This document shows, in pieces, positions 49,450 to 58,501 of a DNA stretch of 64,000 nt (positions are counted from its first letter, which is position 1; each line of letters opens with the position of its first letter). The stretch is from Candidatus Hydrogenedentota bacterium (GTDB lineage: Bacteria > Hydrogenedentota > Hydrogenedentia > Hydrogenedentales > CAITNO01). The notes under the pieces are model-generated. The model was not told the origin of the DNA and ran no database searches. It worked only from the letters and a program-made list of their open reading frames with translations. Location of the stretch: the NCBI GenBank assembly GCA_012730105.1, contig JAAYBJ010000063.1, positions 1-64,000 on the forward strand, written 5' to 3'. Position numbers and translations under genes: made by a program.

Positions 49450-49799
49450 CCGTGTCCGATAACAGAAATCCGGCCGCAACACGATCAATGACGTTGTTCT
49501 GATAAAATCACTTGATTATGACCGTGTCCGCCGTGCAGAATATGGTCGAGCATTAAAATGCGACGGGACTGACAAGCGGCTGCGCGGCGATCAACGACAA
49601 AGAGAAGAAATTGCCTGGGCAGGAACAGAAACGCTGATATGCTTAACGCTTCCTTTGTCGTGTCGCGGTTGCCAATGGAATTAATACCGTATTTAATGTT
49701 AACCGTCTTTATCGTGCTGTGTTGGAAAGCGGGAAGGGTTTAAGATGATTGCATCGGCCGTGACCGAACACGATCACCGCCGGATGGGAGCATACTATT
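49450..49799. other. Intergenic region between mutS and the phosphoesterase gene
   Basis: These 350 bases hold no gene I can support. A 34-codon frame at 49639-49743 (MLNASFVVSRLPMELIPYL and on) has a hydrophobic middle but no ribosome-binding site. No clear terminator is seen. GGGAG at the end of the region is the ribosome-binding site of the next gene. Confidence 0.4.
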
Positions 49800-50525
49800 T
49801 TGCGATACGCGATTCTGTCAGATGTGCATGCCAATATAGACGCCCTGGAAGCGGTGCTCAGCCGGATCAGCAGCCTCGGCGTCGAGGAAATGGTCTGTCT
49901 CGGCGATGTGGTCGGTTACAACGCGGAACCCAATGCGTGCGTTTCCCTGGTTGCCGAACATAATATCCAGACCATACTGGGCAATCACGACGCGGTGGCC
50001 TGCGCCATAGAGGAACCCTGGGGCTTCAACCCCGTGGCGCTCACCGCAGCGATCTGGACCCGGGAGAAGTTGGACGAATCCTCGCTCGATTGGCTTCGCG
50101 GACTGCCCGACGCCTTGAATTACGGGCCTTTCGTCGCCGTCCACGGCGCCCCGAAAAATCACAATATCTATCTGTTTTCCTGGGACGATGTCGTGCCCCA
50201 CCTCTATTTCATGGAAGAACAGAACTGCAACGTATGTTTTATGGGACACACACATACCCCGGCGGTTTTTTGCATGGACGGCAATTATGTGCTGGAAGAC
50301 AACGACCATATACAACTGGAACCCGAAAAAATCTATTTCATCAACCCGGGCTCGGTCGGCCAACCGCGCGATGAAAATCCAGACGCCGCTTTCGGCCTGT
50401 TCGACTCGGATTCCATGACCTTCGAAATGATCCGTGTTCCCTATGACGTGGAACGCGCCAGCCAGCGGGTGCGGGACGCCCGGTTGCCCCGTTTTCTCGC
50501 AGACCGACTGCTGGTAGGAAGATAA
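49800..50525 (+). CDS. YfcE-type metallophosphoesterase
   Basis: This calcineurin-like phosphoesterase of 241 residues has the full two-metal signature: SDVHAN, LGDVVGYN, GNHD, a VHGAP motif and GHTHTP. Enzymes of this group cleave phosphomonoesters or phosphodiesters such as 2',3'- or 3',5'-cyclic nucleotides in the cytoplasm; the substrate is unknown. The start is TTG 49800 with GGGAG ten bases upstream. hisB follows 17 bases later, but this need not indicate a role in histidine synthesis. Confidence 0.9.
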   Translation: MRYAILSDVHANIDALEAVLSRISSLGVEEMVCLGDVVGYNAEPNACVSLVAEHNIQTILGNHDAVACAIEEPWGFNPVALTAAIWTREKLDESSLDWLRGLPDALNYGPFVAVHGAPKNHNIYLFSWDDVVPHLYFMEEQNCNVCFMGHTHTPAVFCMDGNYVLEDNDHIQLEPEKIYFINPGSVGQPRDENPDAAFGLFDSDSMTFEMIRVPYDVERASQRVRDARLPRFLADRLLVGR

Positions 50526-50542
50526 AGGAATAAGGTGTCATC

Positions 50543-51148
50543 ATGACAAAGCAACCTGAACGAAAAGCCCGCATTGAACGCGCGACAAAAGAAACCCGTG
50601 TGGAAGTGCAGGTCGACCTGGACGGCGCCGGCCGTTCGGACATTCAGACCGGTTCGGGCTTTTTTGACCACATGCTGGACCACATCGCCCGGCACGGGCT
50701 GATCGATCTCACGGTGCGCGCCGCCGGCGATCTGCATGTGGACCTGCACCACACCGTGGAAGATATCGGCATCTGCCTGGGCAAGGCCTTGGTTCAAGCT
50801 GTGGGGGAACCCTCCGGGCTGACCCGTTACGGACACGCAGTGGTCCCCATGGACGAAACGCTTGCGGAAGCCACTGTGGATTTCTCGGGGAGGCCTTTCC
50901 TCGAGTTCAAAGCCGCGTTGCCGGCCGGCAGCCCCGGCGGTTTCGACGCGGAATTGGCCGAGGAATTCTTCCGGGCCGTGGCCGTCAACGGGCGCATCAC
51001 CCTGCACCTGGAACTTCGTTACGGAAAGAACCTGCATCATTGCCTCGAAGGCCTGTTCAAGGCCTTCGGCCGCGCGTTGCGCGAGGCCGTGCAAAAAGAC
51101 CCCCGTGTTACGGGAATACCTTCCACCAAAGGATCGCTTGAATTATGA
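50543..51148 (+). CDS. hisB: Imidazoleglycerol-phosphate dehydratase
   Basis: This is a monofunctional HisB of 201 residues. It dehydrates imidazole glycerol phosphate to imidazole acetol phosphate in histidine synthesis. Metal-binding repeats are GFFDHMLDHIARHG and DLHHTVEDIGICLG in the first half, and YGHAVVPMDE and LRYGKNLHHCLEGLFKAFGRA in the second. No phosphatase domain is fused. AAGGTG stands before the ATG. The stop overlaps the hisH ATG (ATGA), as usual for coupled his genes. Confidence 0.95.
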   Translation: MTKQPERKARIERATKETRVEVQVDLDGAGRSDIQTGSGFFDHMLDHIARHGLIDLTVRAAGDLHVDLHHTVEDIGICLGKALVQAVGEPSGLTRYGHAVVPMDETLAEATVDFSGRPFLEFKAALPAGSPGGFDAELAEEFFRAVAVNGRITLHLELRYGKNLHHCLEGLFKAFGRALREAVQKDPRVTGIPSTKGSLEL

Positions 51149-51768
51149 TAGCCATTATTGATTACGGCATGGGCAACCTGAGAAGCGTGCAAAAAGGCTT
51201 CGAAAAGGTAGGCGTTGCCGCGGAAATAACGGATGACACCAAGGTCATCGAAAAAGCGGAGGGCGTTGTCCTGCCGGGTGTGGGCGCCTTCAAGGACTGC
51301 TACGACGGGCTCGTATCACGGGGCCTTGACGGCCTGGTAAAAGACATTGCCTTAAGCGGCCGCCCCTTCCTGGGTATCTGCGTGGGCCTGCAACTGCTCT
51401 TCGAGTCCAGTGAAGAGGGCGCGGGATCGCCCGGGCTGGGCCTCATGCGGGGGCATGTGCGCCGCTTCGATGACGCCCGGACAACCGGACTCAAGGTGCC
51501 CCACATGGGCTGGAACCGCCTCCAGCCGGTGGAAGGCCGCAACATGACGCTTCTCAAGGGCATAAGCGATGCGCCCTATGCCTACTTTGTACACAGTTAC
51601 TATGCCGATCCAGTGGACGATAGCGTCGTCCTTGCACGATGCACTTATGGCGCCACCTTCCCCGCCATGGTCGGGCAAGGCAATCTGTTTGCCGTGCAGT
51701 TCCACCCGGAAAAAAGCCAGGTGGACGGTATAGCCATGCTGCGTAATTTTGGTGAACTGACCAAATAA
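51145..51768 (+). CDS. hisH: Imidazole glycerol phosphate synthase, glutaminase subunit
   Basis: This class I glutamine amidotransferase of 207 residues makes ammonia for HisF in histidine synthesis. The start IAIIDYGMGNLRSVQKGFE is diagnostic; the nucleophile Cys is in GICVGLQLLFE and the His-Glu pair is in FHPEKSQ. It is translated from an ATG that overlaps the hisB stop. hisA and hisF, the usual partners, are not adjacent, so the pathway is split across the genome. A strong GC-rich hairpin follows. Confidence 0.95.
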   Translation: MIAIIDYGMGNLRSVQKGFEKVGVAAEITDDTKVIEKAEGVVLPGVGAFKDCYDGLVSRGLDGLVKDIALSGRPFLGICVGLQLLFESSEEGAGSPGLGLMRGHVRRFDDARTTGLKVPHMGWNRLQPVEGRNMTLLKGISDAPYAYFVHSYYADPVDDSVVLARCTYGATFPAMVGQGNLFAVQFHPEKSQVDGIAMLRNFGELTK

Positions 51769-51780
51769 CCGGGGCCTCCG

Positions 51781-51801
51781 GCGCCGCGCGACGCGCGGTG
51801 C
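51781..51801 (+). other. GC-rich hairpin after hisH
   Basis: GCGCCGCGCG and CGCGCGGTGC form a near-perfect inverted repeat around one central base. There is no T tract, so it is at best a pausing or RNA-stabilising structure between hisH and the stress-protein gene. Confidence 0.45.
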
Positions 51802-51824
51802 CGCGCCGCAATGAGGGCACTGCC

Positions 51825-52655
51825 ATGATTAAACGCATCCTGGTCACCACAGACGGCAGCGAATCCGCTGAAATCGGTGTGCGATACGCCATTGCGGTCG
51901 CCAAGAAACAGGAGGCTTCCCTGCTCATACTGCATGTCACGGACATCAAACTCCTGGAAGGCCCCTTTCTGCGTGATCTGACCGCCTCACTGGGCGCGGC
52001 GCCCTATGTCAATTACCAGGGCAGCATTTCCATGTTGTTGGACGAGCGGGGCAAAACCGCCTTGTTGCACGCCAGAAAACTGTGCGAAAAACAGGGCCTG
52101 GAATGTGAAACCAGCCTGCAGACCGGCGTCGTGCCCCGGGTCATTTGTGAAAACGCCGAACTGGTGGATATGATCGTGATGGGCCGGGCCGGAGAGCACA
52201 ACCAGTTTCTGGACGGGCTGATCGGTTCCACCACGGAAGCCGTGGTGAGACGCGCGTCGGTACCCGTGCTCGTAACCGGCCACGATACCCCGACGAACGG
52301 AGACATCGTGCTCGCTTATGACGGTTCTCCCCAGGCCAAGAAGGCCCTGCGCGTCTGCGCCGATTTCGCGACGCATAACGCGCGGAAAATGCGGGTGCTG
52401 GTGGTGGGCGGCGAAGAGGATGCCGCGCTGCTGGAGGAAACCCGGAATTACCTGCAGAACCGGGATATCAATGTCGAATACACGCGCCGGGATGGCGAAC
52501 CCGGCGCGGAAATCGTCTCCTTCGCCGCGGACTGCAACGCCGGCATCATCATCATGGGCGCCTACGGCCATAACAAACTGCGTGAACTTGTCCTGGGCAG
52601 CACCACGTCCCATACCATCAATCACGCGCCCTGCCCCGTGTTGCTGATCCGATAA
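51825..52655 (+). CDS. Tandem universal stress protein (two Usp domains)
   Basis: This protein of 276 residues has two UspA domains. The first begins MIKRILVTTDGSESAEI and has GRAGEHNQFLDGLIGST. The second begins NGDIVLAYDGSPQAKKAL and has GAYGHNKLRELVLGST, which fits the ATP-binding G2xG9xG(S/T) pattern; the first domain has one extra residue there. A role in stress or starvation survival is known for the family, but the molecular task is not. ATG 51825 has GAGG seven bases upstream; the frame is open nine codons further. Confidence 0.93.
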   Translation: MIKRILVTTDGSESAEIGVRYAIAVAKKQEASLLILHVTDIKLLEGPFLRDLTASLGAAPYVNYQGSISMLLDERGKTALLHARKLCEKQGLECETSLQTGVVPRVICENAELVDMIVMGRAGEHNQFLDGLIGSTTEAVVRRASVPVLVTGHDTPTNGDIVLAYDGSPQAKKALRVCADFATHNARKMRVLVVGGEEDAALLEETRNYLQNRDINVEYTRRDGEPGAEIVSFAADCNAGIIIMGAYGHNKLRELVLGSTTSHTINHAPCPVLLIR

Positions 52656-52660
52656 TACAG

Positions 52661-52684
52661 GCCCGGCGGCCATTCCGTCCGGGC
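52661..52684 (+). other. Hairpin after the stress-protein gene
   Basis: GCCCGGCGG pairs with CCGTCCGGGC around a five-base loop, with one bulged T. It starts five bases after the stop codon and has no following T run, as with the other hairpins of this region. Confidence 0.45.
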
Positions 52685-52714
52685 GAAGATGTACTGGACA
52701 AAGGACTTTCGGAC

Positions 52715-52918
52715 ATGTCAAGAAAAGACAAGATCACCATCACACGCACGGAAGATTTTTCCGAAATTGAGAGCGAACTGGCCCAGGCCATGGAACAGAT
52801 GGACGAAACGAACCTGAAGATTGAGGCCATGCTCCAGGAACACGCGAAAGTGGACGCGCCGGCCGTAGAAACAACGGGTGGCGCACCCGAAGAAGGCGCC
52901 CCGGAAACAGCAAACTGA
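52715..52918 (+). CDS. Small acidic coiled-coil protein, unknown function
   Basis: I do not recognise this protein of 67 residues. A basic start (MSRKDKITITR) is followed by a predicted coiled coil (EIESELAQAMEQMDETNLKI) and a Pro/Gly/Ala/Glu-rich tail. AAAGGAC lies eight bases before the ATG, which supports translation. It sits between the stress protein and a glycosyltransferase, flanked by GC-rich hairpins, so it may be its own transcription unit. Confidence 0.6.
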   Translation: MSRKDKITITRTEDFSEIESELAQAMEQMDETNLKIEAMLQEHAKVDAPAVETTGGAPEEGAPETAN

Positions 52919-52924
52919 CTTTCC

Positions 52925-52947
52925 CCCGCGGGCCCGGCCGCCGCGGG
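52925..52947 (+). other. GC-rich hairpin after the small coiled-coil gene
   Basis: CCCGCGG and CCGCGGG form a seven-base-pair stem with a nine-base loop directly after the stop. No T tract follows. Confidence 0.4.
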
Positions 52948-52978
52948 CCTGAAAACAGCGGTTGCCGGAACCATTCTC

Positions 52979-54139
52979 ATGACACTGCCCACGCTTCATA
53001 TATTGATAACGGACCCCCACTTGCAGGGAGGGGGACAAGTGCGCTATGTCACGACACTGGCAGCCGGGCTGCATGCCCTGGGGCACCGCGTCACCGTAGG
53101 ATGCCGCAGCGGCAGTGTGCTCGTGGGACAGAACACGGGCATAGCGGAGGCATTGGACCGCTTTCAGTTTCGGGGCGGATTACGCCCGCGTTCCTGGGCA
53201 CACGACCTGCGCGAGGCCAGTCACTTCATCCGCCGGGAAAGGCCCGACATCATCCATGTGAATGGTTCCCAGGATCATTGGACCATGGCTGTGGCGAACG
53301 GGATGTCCGGCCGGGCCGCCCCGCTGCTGCGCACGCGGCACAATACCTATACAGTCGCGGCGAACGGTCCCAACCGGCTGCTGAACCGGCGACTCACCGA
53401 TTTTCAAATCGTGGTCTGTGAAAGCGTGCGCCAAACCCTGGCAAGCCATCCGGCATTTCATGCGGACCGGCTGCGCGCCATCCACAACGGGGTGGACGCT
53501 GACCTGTATCGACCGGACCCGGAGGCCCGGCGCAAAGCGCGGTCCGAATTCGGCTGCGGAGATAGAGACATTGTCTGCGGCATCGTGGCGAGGCTGGTGC
53601 CCGCGAAAGGACATGCCTTTCTCTTCCAGGCAGTGGCCGCGCTGAAAGAAACCCTGCCCGATCTGCGTGTCCTGGCATTCGGACAGGGCGTCCTGGAAAG
53701 CGAGCTCCGGCGCATGGCCGACAGTCTCGGCATTTCTTCCAGGGTCAGGTTCGCGGGTTTCCGTAACGACATGCATTTCTGCGTTCAGGCCTTTGATATC
53801 GGCGCGCAGCCGTCCATCGACTGCGACACTTCCTCTTTCAGCATGAAAGAGCAGATGGCGGCGGGAATCCCCGTGATCGCTTCCGATTACGGCGGCCTCG
53901 GCGAAATCATTGATGACGGTGTGGAAGGCATGCTGCTGCCTGCAGGCACGGTCCCCCCCATGATCGAAGCGCTGCGAAAACTTGCTTCCGACCCCGATCT
54001 GCGGACGACAATGGGCGCACGGGCACGGCAACGGGTCCTGGCGGAATTCAGCCAGGAGGTCTTTGTGCGGCGTACAGCCGAAACGTATCACCATTTGTTG
54101 AAAGAACGGTTGCGCGAACGGACAGGCGAAACACCATGA
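52979..54139 (+). CDS. Family 4 glycosyltransferase
   Basis: This GT-B fold enzyme of 386 residues transfers a sugar from a nucleotide donor. It shows the N-terminal glycine-rich GGGQVRYVTTLAAGL, IIHVNGSQDHWT, CGIVARLVPAKGH at the start of the donor domain, and SFSMKEQMAAGIPVIASDYGGLGEII, the equivalent of the ExFGxxxxE donor motif. It shares the ATGA overlap with the next glycosyltransferase, so the two likely add consecutive sugars to one cell-envelope glycan. The donor is unknown. Confidence 0.87.
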   Translation: MTLPTLHILITDPHLQGGGQVRYVTTLAAGLHALGHRVTVGCRSGSVLVGQNTGIAEALDRFQFRGGLRPRSWAHDLREASHFIRRERPDIIHVNGSQDHWTMAVANGMSGRAAPLLRTRHNTYTVAANGPNRLLNRRLTDFQIVVCESVRQTLASHPAFHADRLRAIHNGVDADLYRPDPEARRKARSEFGCGDRDIVCGIVARLVPAKGHAFLFQAVAALKETLPDLRVLAFGQGVLESELRRMADSLGISSRVRFAGFRNDMHFCVQAFDIGAQPSIDCDTSSFSMKEQMAAGIPVIASDYGGLGEIIDDGVEGMLLPAGTVPPMIEALRKLASDPDLRTTMGARARQRVLAEFSQEVFVRRTAETYHHLLKERLRERTGETP

Positions 54140-55245
54140 TCACCGTGGCCCATCTGGATGAACAAAGCGGCCTGCGCGGCGGGGAACGGCAGGCGTCCTG
54201 GCTGGTGCGCGGACTGGCGGAACACGGCATCAGGAATATCCTTGTCGGCAGGCCCGGCGAACCCTTCGTGGCCATGCATGAGGATATGGATTCACTGATC
54301 CGCCTTCCTCTTCCGCTGCGCGGGGAACTGGACTTCTATTCCGCCGTACGACTCGCTCGCTTCGCACGGCGCCATCATGTCGACATCCTGCACGCCCATT
54401 CAAGTCACGCCCATGGCATCGCGGTTCTTGCGGCGCTCTTCGGCGCCCCCTCCCGTGTCGTGGTGTCCCGCAGGGTGAACTTCATGCCCAAGGGACACGC
54501 GCTTAACCGCTGGAAATATCGCCGGGCGGACCGCATCCTGTGCGTCTCACAGGCGGTGAACGACACGTTGCGCGCGTTCGGGCTGGATGAGGCCGGGCTG
54601 AAAACGGTGCACAGCGCCGTAGACCTGGAACGGGCGCTCATGCCCCCTGTGTCAAGAACCACCCTGGGCATCCCCGAAAAGGCCCCCTTTCTTTTTTCGG
54701 CCGGCGCGCTGGTCCGGCATAAGGACCATGCCAATCTTTTAAACGCCTTTGCCATCGTCCGGACTTCTCTGCCCGAAGCGCGCCTCGCGGTGGCGGGTGA
54801 CGGCCCCCTGCACCCGGAACTTGAGGCCCATGCAAAAGCCCTTGGTCTGGCCGGATGCGTCGATTTTTTGGGATACCGTGACGATGCGCCCGGGATCAGC
54901 CGGGACGCGGATGTCTATGTGTCATCCAGTTGGTCCGAGGGACTGGGCACCTCAATCCTCGAAGCCCTGGCCGCTGGAACACCGGTCGTGGCCGCGGAAG
55001 CGGGTGGCGCGGCGGAAATGGTCCTTCCCGGCAGGACGGGACGGCTGGTACCCGTGCGCGACACGGAAGCGCTCGCCGGGGCCATCCTGTCAACCCTGAC
55101 CGACCGGGAGCAAGCCTTGGCCATGGCTGAAGCGGGAAAGCAACTGGTCCGGGAAAACTTTTCCGTTTCCCGCATGGTCAGCGGTACACTGGAGACCTAC
55201 CGGGAACTGGTCGGTGGAAATTCCGCTGGAAAGCCCCCGCTGTAA
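54136..55245 (+). CDS. Family 4 glycosyltransferase
   Basis: This second GT4 enzyme has 369 residues. Motifs are SGLRGGERQASWLVRGLAE (N-terminal glycine loop), ILHAHSSHAHGIAVLA, SAGALVRHKDHANLLNAF, and the donor-binding SSSWSEGLGTSILEALAAG followed by TPVVAAEAGG. The arrangement resembles lipopolysaccharide-core or exopolysaccharide transferases. It starts inside the stop of its partner. Donor and acceptor cannot be inferred. Confidence 0.87.
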   Translation: MITVAHLDEQSGLRGGERQASWLVRGLAEHGIRNILVGRPGEPFVAMHEDMDSLIRLPLPLRGELDFYSAVRLARFARRHHVDILHAHSSHAHGIAVLAALFGAPSRVVVSRRVNFMPKGHALNRWKYRRADRILCVSQAVNDTLRAFGLDEAGLKTVHSAVDLERALMPPVSRTTLGIPEKAPFLFSAGALVRHKDHANLLNAFAIVRTSLPEARLAVAGDGPLHPELEAHAKALGLAGCVDFLGYRDDAPGISRDADVYVSSSWSEGLGTSILEALAAGTPVVAAEAGGAAEMVLPGRTGRLVPVRDTEALAGAILSTLTDREQALAMAEAGKQLVRENFSVSRMVSGTLETYRELVGGNSAGKPPL

Positions 55246-55314
55246 CCGCAGTACTTTGGCGGCGCATACGCGTTCAAAACACTATGCTATCCTCAATCAT
55301 CAAGGAGACCCTTT

Positions 55315-56301
55315 ATGGCGGCGAAATTACGGATCGGATTCATCGGGGCGGGCGGTATTGCCGTCGGGCACTACCAGCGCCTGCACGAAACTCGTAAAGC
55401 CATCGTCACCGCGCTCACGGAACCTTGTGATGATTCCCGGAAACGTTTCTACGGGCATTGCCCCGGGGCCGAGGCCCTGCCGGTTTACCGAGATTATCGG
55501 GACATGATTAAAAAAGAGGCGTTGGACGGCGTGGTTATCCTGTCCCCCCACACGGTTCATTACGCGCAGATTCACGACGCGCTGAACCGGAAATTGCACG
55601 TGCTTACGGAAAAGCCCATGGTCTGCTCCACCCGGCACGCCAAAGCCCTCATCCGTCAGGCCCGCACTGCGGAACGGGTATTGATGATATCCTACCAGCG
55701 CCATTTCGATCCCCTGTTCCGATACATGCGCGCCCAGATACAAAAAGGCGTCATCGGCGAGGTCGAATTCGTGCAGGCGGTCCTCAGCCAGGAGTGGCTG
55801 CGGCTCACCCAAGGCACCTGGCGGCAGGATCCCGCCCTGTCCGGCGGCGGACAACTGAACGACTCCGGAAGCCATCTCGTCGACATTCTCATGTGGGTTA
55901 CGGGCATGAAGATCCGGGAAGTCTGCGCGTTCAGCGCGAACTTCGACACGAAGGTGGATATCAACTCCTCTCTGGCCATGACTTTTGAGAACGGCGCCCT
56001 GGGCAGTTTGTCCATCATCGGCAACGCACCCGCCTGGCACGAGGATCACACCATCATCGGCAGCAAAGGCGCTTTTTATCTGCGGCAAGGCTCAGGGCTG
56101 ATCCAGCAGGACGCCCTCGGGCGGCAGGTGCCCGTCAAACTGCCGAAATACAACGACAATCCAGATGCCAATTTTGTGAATGTCATACTGGGCAAAGCCG
56201 TGCCCGAGACGCCGCCCGAATGCGGGCTGCGGGTTATTGAACTCACCGAGGCAGCCTGGAAATCCGCCGCGGCGGGCGGCAAGCCCGTGCGGGTGCCGTG
56301 A
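55315..56301 (+). CDS. Gfo/Idh/MocA family oxidoreductase
   Basis: This protein of 328 residues has an N-terminal Rossmann fold (RIGFIGAGGIAVGHYQRL). The conserved HVLTEKPMVCS carries the Lys of the EKP motif. The C-terminal alpha/beta domain includes GGGQLNDSGSHLVDILMW, where the His is a usual catalytic residue. It should be an NAD(P)-dependent sugar or inositol dehydrogenase; the substrate is not clear. AAGGAG stands 7 bases before the ATG. It may make a sugar for the upstream glycosyltransferases. Confidence 0.9.
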   Translation: MAAKLRIGFIGAGGIAVGHYQRLHETRKAIVTALTEPCDDSRKRFYGHCPGAEALPVYRDYRDMIKKEALDGVVILSPHTVHYAQIHDALNRKLHVLTEKPMVCSTRHAKALIRQARTAERVLMISYQRHFDPLFRYMRAQIQKGVIGEVEFVQAVLSQEWLRLTQGTWRQDPALSGGGQLNDSGSHLVDILMWVTGMKIREVCAFSANFDTKVDINSSLAMTFENGALGSLSIIGNAPAWHEDHTIIGSKGAFYLRQGSGLIQQDALGRQVPVKLPKYNDNPDANFVNVILGKAVPETPPECGLRVIELTEAAWKSAAAGGKPVRVP

Positions 56302-56348
56302 CCTGTTTCGCGCACCACCAAACAAAGGAAATACCCGGGAAAACTGTT

Positions 56349-57437
56349 ATGCAGGATCATCACTATGACGAACGCATTGCCGCGCTCAGGCGGCAATTGG
56401 AAACTTGCGGGTGTGACGCGTTTTTCAGCGTTGACCCGGCGGACAACGCCTACCTGACCGGGTTCTTCGGCAGCACCTCGGCGGTACTGGTCACCCCGCA
56501 TACCGCAAGACTCCTTTGTGATTTCCGGTATCAGGAACAGGCGGCAAGCTTGAATTCGGGCATTGAGGTCGTCACGTGCTCGGGCAACCTGGACGCGCGC
56601 CTCGGCGAGCACTTGCGCGATTCAGGCGCGCCAAGGGCCGCCTTCGACCCCGGCGCCATTACCGTGGCGCGACATGACACCGTGAAAACCGCCTTCACGG
56701 GGGAAACGGTTCCGACAGCGGAGATGTGCCGCAAACTCCGGGAAATCAAGGAGCCTTCCGAAGTGGAACGCGTCCGCGCGGCCAGCCAACTGGCGGAAGC
56801 GGCGTTGGAACAGGTGCTTTCCTCGCTGAAGTGCGGCATGTGCGAATATGAACTGGCCGCCTCCCTGGAATACGAATTCCGGAAACGTGGCGCGCAGCGC
56901 GCCTCTTTTGATACAATTGTGCTCTTCGGCGCGCGAAGTTCCCTTCCCCACGGCATGCCGGGACCCAACCCCTTGAAAACAGGCGACATCGTTCTGATTG
57001 ATTGCGGGTGCGTGCTGGACGGATACTGTTCGGACTTGACCCGAACTTTCGTTTTCGGTAGGATACCGGGCGACTGGTTTGCAGACATCTATGAATGTGT
57101 GCGCCAGGCACAGGATAATGCGCTTAAAGCCGTGGCTTCGGGCGTTTCCGCCCGGTCCGTGGACGATGCCGCGCGCGCCTTTATTGCCGCGGCCGGCCAT
57201 GGGGATCAGTTCGGCCATGGCACGGGACACGGGGTGGGTCTTGAGATCCACGAAAGCCCCAGGCTCAGCGCCCTGTCGGAAGCGGTGTTGGAGGCGGGCA
57301 TGGTGGTAACCGTGGAACCCGGCATCTATCTTCCGGGACAAGGCGGTGTGCGCATAGAAGATTTGCTGGTCGTAACCGAAAACGGCTGTGATGTATTAAC
57401 TGAAACCCCAAAGGAATTACGGATTCTCCAAGTATGA
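56349..57437 (+). CDS. pepP: Xaa-Pro aminopeptidase (M24 family)
   Basis: This metallopeptidase of 362 residues cleaves the first residue before proline. A creatinase-like N-terminal domain ([20 protein letters not shown]) precedes a pita-bread domain with all five metal ligands: Asp in LIDCGC and CSDLTRTF, His in [10 protein letters not shown], and Glu in TVEPGIY and VRIEDL. ATG 56349 is chosen since homology begins right after it; an in-frame GTG at 56298 overlaps the previous stop. Its stop overlaps the efp start (ATGA). The order pepP-efp-accB-accC is found in many bacteria. Confidence 0.92.
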   Translation: MQDHHYDERIAALRRQLETCGCDAFFSVDPADNAYLTGFFGSTSAVLVTPHTARLLCDFRYQEQAASLNSGIEVVTCSGNLDARLGEHLRDSGAPRAAFDPGAITVARHDTVKTAFTGETVPTAEMCRKLREIKEPSEVERVRAASQLAEAALEQVLSSLKCGMCEYELAASLEYEFRKRGAQRASFDTIVLFGARSSLPHGMPGPNPLKTGDIVLIDCGCVLDGYCSDLTRTFVFGRIPGDWFADIYECVRQAQDNALKAVASGVSARSVDDAARAFIAAAGHGDQFGHGTGHGVGLEIHESPRLSALSEAVLEAGMVVTVEPGIYLPGQGGVRIEDLLVVTENGCDVLTETPKELRILQV

Positions 57438-57991
57438 TATCTACAGCAGACTTCAGGAACGGATTGGTTGTGGAGATGGACGGCGACCTCATGGAAATCG
57501 TCGAGTTTCAGCATGTGAAACCCGGAAAAGGCGGTGCCTTTGTCCGCACTAAGTTCAAGAATTTCTTGACCGGCCGGGTGCTGGAAAAAACATTCCGATC
57601 GGGCGAAAAATTTGAAGAGGCCAGGATCGAGGAACAGCGCTGGCAGTTTTTGTACAGCGACGGCAACCAGTTCCATTTCATGGACCACGACACCTATGAA
57701 CAGCTGGCCGTGAACGCGGATATCGTGGGCGACAAGGCCCTCTGGATGAAGGAAAATTCGGACGTGTCCCTCATGTTCCACGACGGAAAAGTGATCACCG
57801 TGGAGGTGCCCTCCCACGTCGTGCTGACCATCACCAAGTCCGACCCCGGCGTGCAGGGCGACCGCACCAGCGGCGCAAAGAAACCGGCCACCCTGGAAAC
57901 GGGCGCCCTGATTCAGGTGCCGCTTTTCCTCAATGAGGGCGACCAGGTCAAGGTGGACACCCGCACCGGGGACTATGTCGAACGCATGTAA
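57434..57991 (+). CDS. efp: Translation elongation factor P
   Basis: EF-P of 185 residues enters the ribosomal E site and rescues stalls at polyproline. The three OB-like domains are all present. The tip loop is KPGKGGAF, with Lys32 as the residue that is modified in many bacteria. The C-terminal signature GDRTSGAKKPATLETGA is also clear. It shares ATGA with pepP, and its stop overlaps the accB start by one base, so the four genes are tightly coupled. No EpmA/EpmB- or EarP-type modification gene is in the window. Confidence 0.96.
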   Translation: MISTADFRNGLVVEMDGDLMEIVEFQHVKPGKGGAFVRTKFKNFLTGRVLEKTFRSGEKFEEARIEEQRWQFLYSDGNQFHFMDHDTYEQLAVNADIVGDKALWMKENSDVSLMFHDGKVITVEVPSHVVLTITKSDPGVQGDRTSGAKKPATLETGALIQVPLFLNEGDQVKVDTRTGDYVERM

Positions 57992-58491
57992 TGACGGCCG
58001 CGCACAAGGCGGCCGAAGGAGACAGCGCCTTGCTGGATTTTGAGGAACTGCAGGAGTTGATCCGCCTCTTCGAAGCGACGGGACTGTCGGAAATTGAAGT
58101 CGAAGAAAACGGAAAACGCATACGCCTTGCCAAGGCCGTGATTTCCGAAACCCACCTCGTGCCCATGCAGGAGGTAAAGGGCAATGCCGCGCCCAAGGCG
58201 TCCCCGCCCGTCCTGAATGATCTTACGGAATCCCTGCTGGCCGAAGGCCTGGTTACGGTCGATTCCCCCATGGTAGGCACCTATTACGCCTCGTCCGGCC
58301 CGGGGGCATCGCCCTTTGTGCAGGTCGGCGACACGGTGGACGCCAACCAGGTGGTCTGCATCGTCGAAGCCATGAAGATCATGAATGAGGTCGTGAGCAA
58401 GGTGCCGGCCATTGTGGAGCGCATCTTGGTGCGCAACGGCGAGCCCGTTGAATACGGCCAACCGCTGATCGCCGTGCGGCCTCTGGCTTAA
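57991..58491 (+). CDS. accB: Biotin carboxyl carrier protein of acetyl-CoA carboxylase
   Basis: This protein of 166 residues carries biotin between carboxylase and carboxyltransferase in the first step of fatty-acid synthesis. The N-terminal helix region is LDFEELQELIRLFEATGLSE, then a linker, then the biotinyl domain starting VDSPMVGTYY with biotin on Lys129 in EAMKIMNEV. It is translated from TAATG overlapping efp. accC follows after ten bases. Confidence 0.95.
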   Translation: MTAAHKAAEGDSALLDFEELQELIRLFEATGLSEIEVEENGKRIRLAKAVISETHLVPMQEVKGNAAPKASPPVLNDLTESLLAEGLVTVDSPMVGTYYASSGPGASPFVQVGDTVDANQVVCIVEAMKIMNEVVSKVPAIVERILVRNGEPVEYGQPLIAVRPLA

Positions 58492-58501
58492 AAGGGGTAT
58501 C

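Noticed and set aside
49639-49743. 34-codon frame with a hydrophobic centre between mutS and the phosphoesterase
   Set aside because: It has no ribosome-binding site and no recognised homology; chance frames of this size are common.
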